Source: CAXRBC01 sp041158045 | GTDB lineage: Bacteria; Actinomycetota; Acidimicrobiia; Acidimicrobiales; Ilumatobacteraceae | Assembly (NCBI GenBank): GCA_041158045.1 | Contig: JBEBCD010000021.1 | Span: 1 to 18,700 of the forward strand | Reading direction: 5' to 3' | DNA length: 18,700 bases | In this document: one piece after another, positions 17,377 through 18,700 of the stretch | Layout: the number at the start of each line of letters is the position of its first letter | Position numbering within the stretch: position 1 is the first letter of the stretch | Position numbers and translations under genes: made by a program | The notes under the pieces: generated by a model | The model's input: only the letters and a program-made list of their open reading frames with translations | Databases searched by the model: none | What the model was told of the DNA's origin: nothing

Positions 17377-18542
17377 CGCTCCGGCGCGTTGAGCTGGCGT
17401 GGGGACGACTCGATCGCGGCGGGCTCGTCGATCTCCTCGCTCGCGACGCCCAGCTCGCGGAAGCGGCGCAAGGTCACGAGCACGCGGCCCTCGAGCGACG
17501 CGACCATCTTGTTGTACGACTCGACCGCCGACTTGAGGCGCGAGCCCGTGTCGTCGACGTGGCCGAGGACGGTCTCCATGCGCTTGTACAACTCGCGGCC
17601 GAGCTCGGCGACGTGTTCGGCGTGCTCCGCGATCTGGAAGGCCTGCCATCCCTTCGCGACGGCGAGGAGGAGTGCCAGCAGGTTGACCGGCGACGCGATG
17701 AGGACGCGACGGCGCATCGCGTGCTCGAGCAGCGTCGGATCGGCGCGCAGCGCGTCGGCGAGGAACGACTCGCCGGGGATGAACATGATGACGTACTCGG
17801 GCGCGCGGTCGAACTGCGCCCAGTACCGCTTGTCCCCGAGGACGTCGGCATGGTCGCGGATCGCGCCGGCGTGGTCGGCGAGGTGGCGGTCGCGGTCTGC
17901 CTGGTCGGTCGCCTCCTGGGCCCGCAGGTAGGCGTCGAGTGGCGTCTTGGAGTCGATGACGACGCGGCCGTCGTTGGGCAGGCGCACGACCGCGTCCGGT
18001 CGCTGGCGGCGGTCGGCGTCCGAGACCGTCGTCTGCTCGGTGAAGTCGCAGTAGGGGGCCATGCCCGACAGCTCGATCACGTTGCGCAGCTGTTGCTCGC
18101 CCCACGCCCCGCGGGCGCTTGTCGACTTGAGCGCTGCCTGGAGCGCCGCGGTCGTCTGCTGCAGTGCGTCGAGGCGGGACCCGAGCGCGGTCGTGTACCC
18201 CGCGGCGCTCGAGTAGCTCGTCTGCAGGCTCGCGACCGCGGTGCGCAGCTCCTGCATCTGGGTGGCGACCGGGTCGAGCAGGGTCCGCGCCTCCGACGAG
18301 AGCGCGCGGCTGCGCGCCTCGTACGTGCGGTCCATCTGCTCGCTTGCGGCACGCATCGCCTGCTCGGTGGCGGCGCGGACCTGCGCGTCGACCGTGCTGC
18401 GGATCGACTCGACGAGCAGTCCCGTGTCGATCGGGGGAGCGGCGGCGGGCGGTGGTGCCGCGGGCGCACCCCGCATGCGGCCGATGAGCACCGCGACCAG
18501 CGCGGCGAGCACGACGAGGGCTACGACGATCGCGACGTCCAT
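17373..18542 (-). CDS. rmuC: DNA recombination protein RmuC
   Basis: A 389-residue protein thought to limit inversions at short inverted repeats; the nuclease-like RmuC domain lies after a membrane anchor. An N-terminal helix (about 3-22) is followed by a Pro/Ala linker, a coiled-coil region (about 40-140) and the RmuC domain (about 144-345). Conserved segments include GAWGEQQLRNVIELSGM (144-160), the PDAVVRLP stretch, VIDSKTPLDAYL (194-205) and the IMFIPGESFL region (about 250-260). Length is normal for the family. ATG 18542 gives the membrane anchor right at the N-terminus and is preceded by a CACACT box six bases upstream. The stop overlaps the next gene's GTG. It is divergent from the selenoprotein gene with only 38 bases between start codons. 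Confidence 0.95.
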   Translation of the reverse strand: MDVAIVVALVVLAALVAVLIGRMRGAPAAPPPAAAPPIDTGLLVESIRSTVDAQVRAATEQAMRAASEQMDRTYEARSRALSSEARTLLDPVATQMQELRTAVASLQTSYSSAAGYTTALGSRLDALQQTTAALQAALKSTSARGAWGEQQLRNVIELSGMAPYCDFTEQTTVSDADRRQRPDAVVRLPNDGRVVIDSKTPLDAYLRAQEATDQADRDRHLADHAGAIRDHADVLGDKRYWAQFDRAPEYVIMFIPGESFLADALRADPTLLEHAMRRRVLIASPVNLLALLLAVAKGWQAFQIAEHAEHVAELGRELYKRMETVLGHVDDTGSRLKSAVESYNKMVASLEGRVLVTLRRFRELGVASEEIDEPAAIESSPRQLNAPER

Positions 18543-18548
18543 CGCCTC

Positions 18549-18554
18549 AGTGTG
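18549..18554 (-). promoter_or_regulatory. Possible -10 box of rmuC, leaderless type
   Basis: On the minus strand CACACT is followed by six bases and the rmuC ATG. It keeps the A and the final T of the -10 consensus but not the first T. The bases between, GAGGCG, are too close to the ATG to act as a good ribosome site, which leaves leaderless initiation as the simpler reading. Confidence 0.35.
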
Positions 18555-18570
18555 CCACCGCGGTGTGACA
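18551..18570. promoter_or_regulatory. 20-bp imperfect palindrome between rmuC and the selenoprotein gene
   Basis: The core CACCGCGGTG (18556-18565) is a perfect palindrome, and flanking TGT (18551-18553) and ACA (18568-18570) restore the symmetry after two mismatched pairs. Its centre lies midway between the two -10-like boxes, and its edges touch both. This is the layout of a repressor operator controlling two divergent promoters at once. No regulator family can be named from it. Confidence 0.4.
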
Positions 18571-18574
18571 TGAT
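18569..18574 (+). promoter_or_regulatory. Possible -10 box of the selenoprotein gene, leaderless type
   Basis: CATGAT is followed by six bases and ATG 18581, the same spacing as for the TAGCCT boxes elsewhere in the window. It keeps A at position two and T at position six. There is no Shine-Dalgarno sequence in front of the ATG. Confidence 0.3.
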
Positions 18575-18580
18575 GCCCCC

Positions 18581-18700
18581 ATGGCTCATCGGGTCCGCAT
18601 CACCTACTGCGTCGCTTGAGACTATTCCGACCACGCCGTGCGCGCGGTCTCGGACATCATCCGCAACTACCAGCACGTCATCGAGGACCTGCAACTCGTG
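18581..18700 (+). CDS. Selenoprotein, SelW/Rdx family, with in-frame TGA read as selenocysteine; 3' end outside window
   Basis: Reading from ATG 18581 through the TGA at 18617-18619 gives 40 codons with no other stop to the window edge. The N-terminus is MAHRVRITYCVA-U-DYSDHAVRAVS. The TGA is codon 13 and falls exactly on the U of a Cys-x-x-U motif (Cys10-Val-Ala-Sec13), preceded by the strand RVRITY and followed by x-Tyr. This is the SelW/Rdx thioredoxin-like layout; the vertebrate SelW N-terminus has the same VR-x-x-YC-x-A-U-x-Y pattern. Rdx proteins are usually 80-100 residues and are thought to act in thiol redox chemistry. A SECIS-like hairpin follows the TGA. Another TGA closes the frame just upstream (18566-18568), leaving ATG 18581 as the only ATG start. 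The gene is divergent from rmuC. The alternative is a disrupted Cys homologue or a base error. Confidence 0.82.
18626..18654 (+). promoter_or_regulatory. Bacterial SECIS-like hairpin downstream of the selenocysteine TGA
   Basis: TCCGA (18626-18630) pairs with TCGGA (18650-18654), CC (18631-18632) with GG (18646-18647), and CGC (18634-18636) with GCG (18642-18644), with an A/C mismatch and a two-base TC bulge on the 3' side. The five-base loop CGTGC (18637-18641) has G at its second position. Seventeen bases separate the TGA from the loop. Known bacterial SECIS elements have a loop roughly 16-37 bases after the TGA with a G in its first two positions, so this fits. It would recruit SelB with Sec-tRNA. 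Confidence 0.65.

Noticed and set aside
18581..18619. A 12-codon peptide ending at the TGA, instead of a selenoprotein
   Set aside because: The conserved pattern continues past the TGA, the Cys-x-x-U spacing is exact and a SECIS-like hairpin follows.

Overview
This very GC-rich window (by eye well above 70 % GC) comes from an actinobacterium. Class Acidimicrobiia is my best inference, not a demonstrated fact. The reasons are the GC content, a ClpC/RadA cluster with an LppM-like lipoprotein, actinobacterial-style TadB/TadC/TadE genes, a BTAD-type regulator and several start codons that look leaderless.

Region by region. Positions 1-119 (minus) hold the N-terminus of a SEC-C zinc-motif protein, probably methionine aminopeptidase. 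Positions 268-7127 (plus) are a tight Tad/Flp pilus operon: SAF/CpaB-like protein, CpaF ATPase, TadB, TadC, a small pilin, two TadE-like pseudopilins, a TadG-like protein and a 602-residue membrane-anchored BTAD regulator. Positions 7134-12600 (minus) read clpC, an LppM-like lipoprotein, radA and a polyprenol-phosphate mannose synthase. Divergent from clpC is a long-chain polyprenyl diphosphate synthase (12719-13702, plus). Positions 13709-18542 (minus) read rmuC, a 55-residue membrane protein, tilS, a phosphatase-like protein whose catalytic Cys is Gly, and a 666-residue polytopic membrane protein.

The most notable item is at the right edge. Divergent from rmuC, an open frame starting at 18581 carries an in-frame TGA exactly at the U of a C-x-x-U motif, in an SelW/Rdx-like N-terminus. 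It is followed at the expected distance by a hairpin that fits a bacterial SECIS. An ordinary ORF caller would miss this selenoprotein. The 38 bp between it and rmuC hold two back-to-back -10-like boxes flanking a 20-bp imperfect palindrome.

The operons appear to serve pilus assembly (Tad), protein quality control and DNA repair (ClpC, RadA, RmuC), tRNA modification (TilS) and polyprenol-linked envelope synthesis (polyprenyl synthase, mannosyltransferase, the GT-C-like membrane protein). No transposon, CRISPR array, tRNA or rRNA gene was recognised. All intergenic gaps are shorter than 300 bases.
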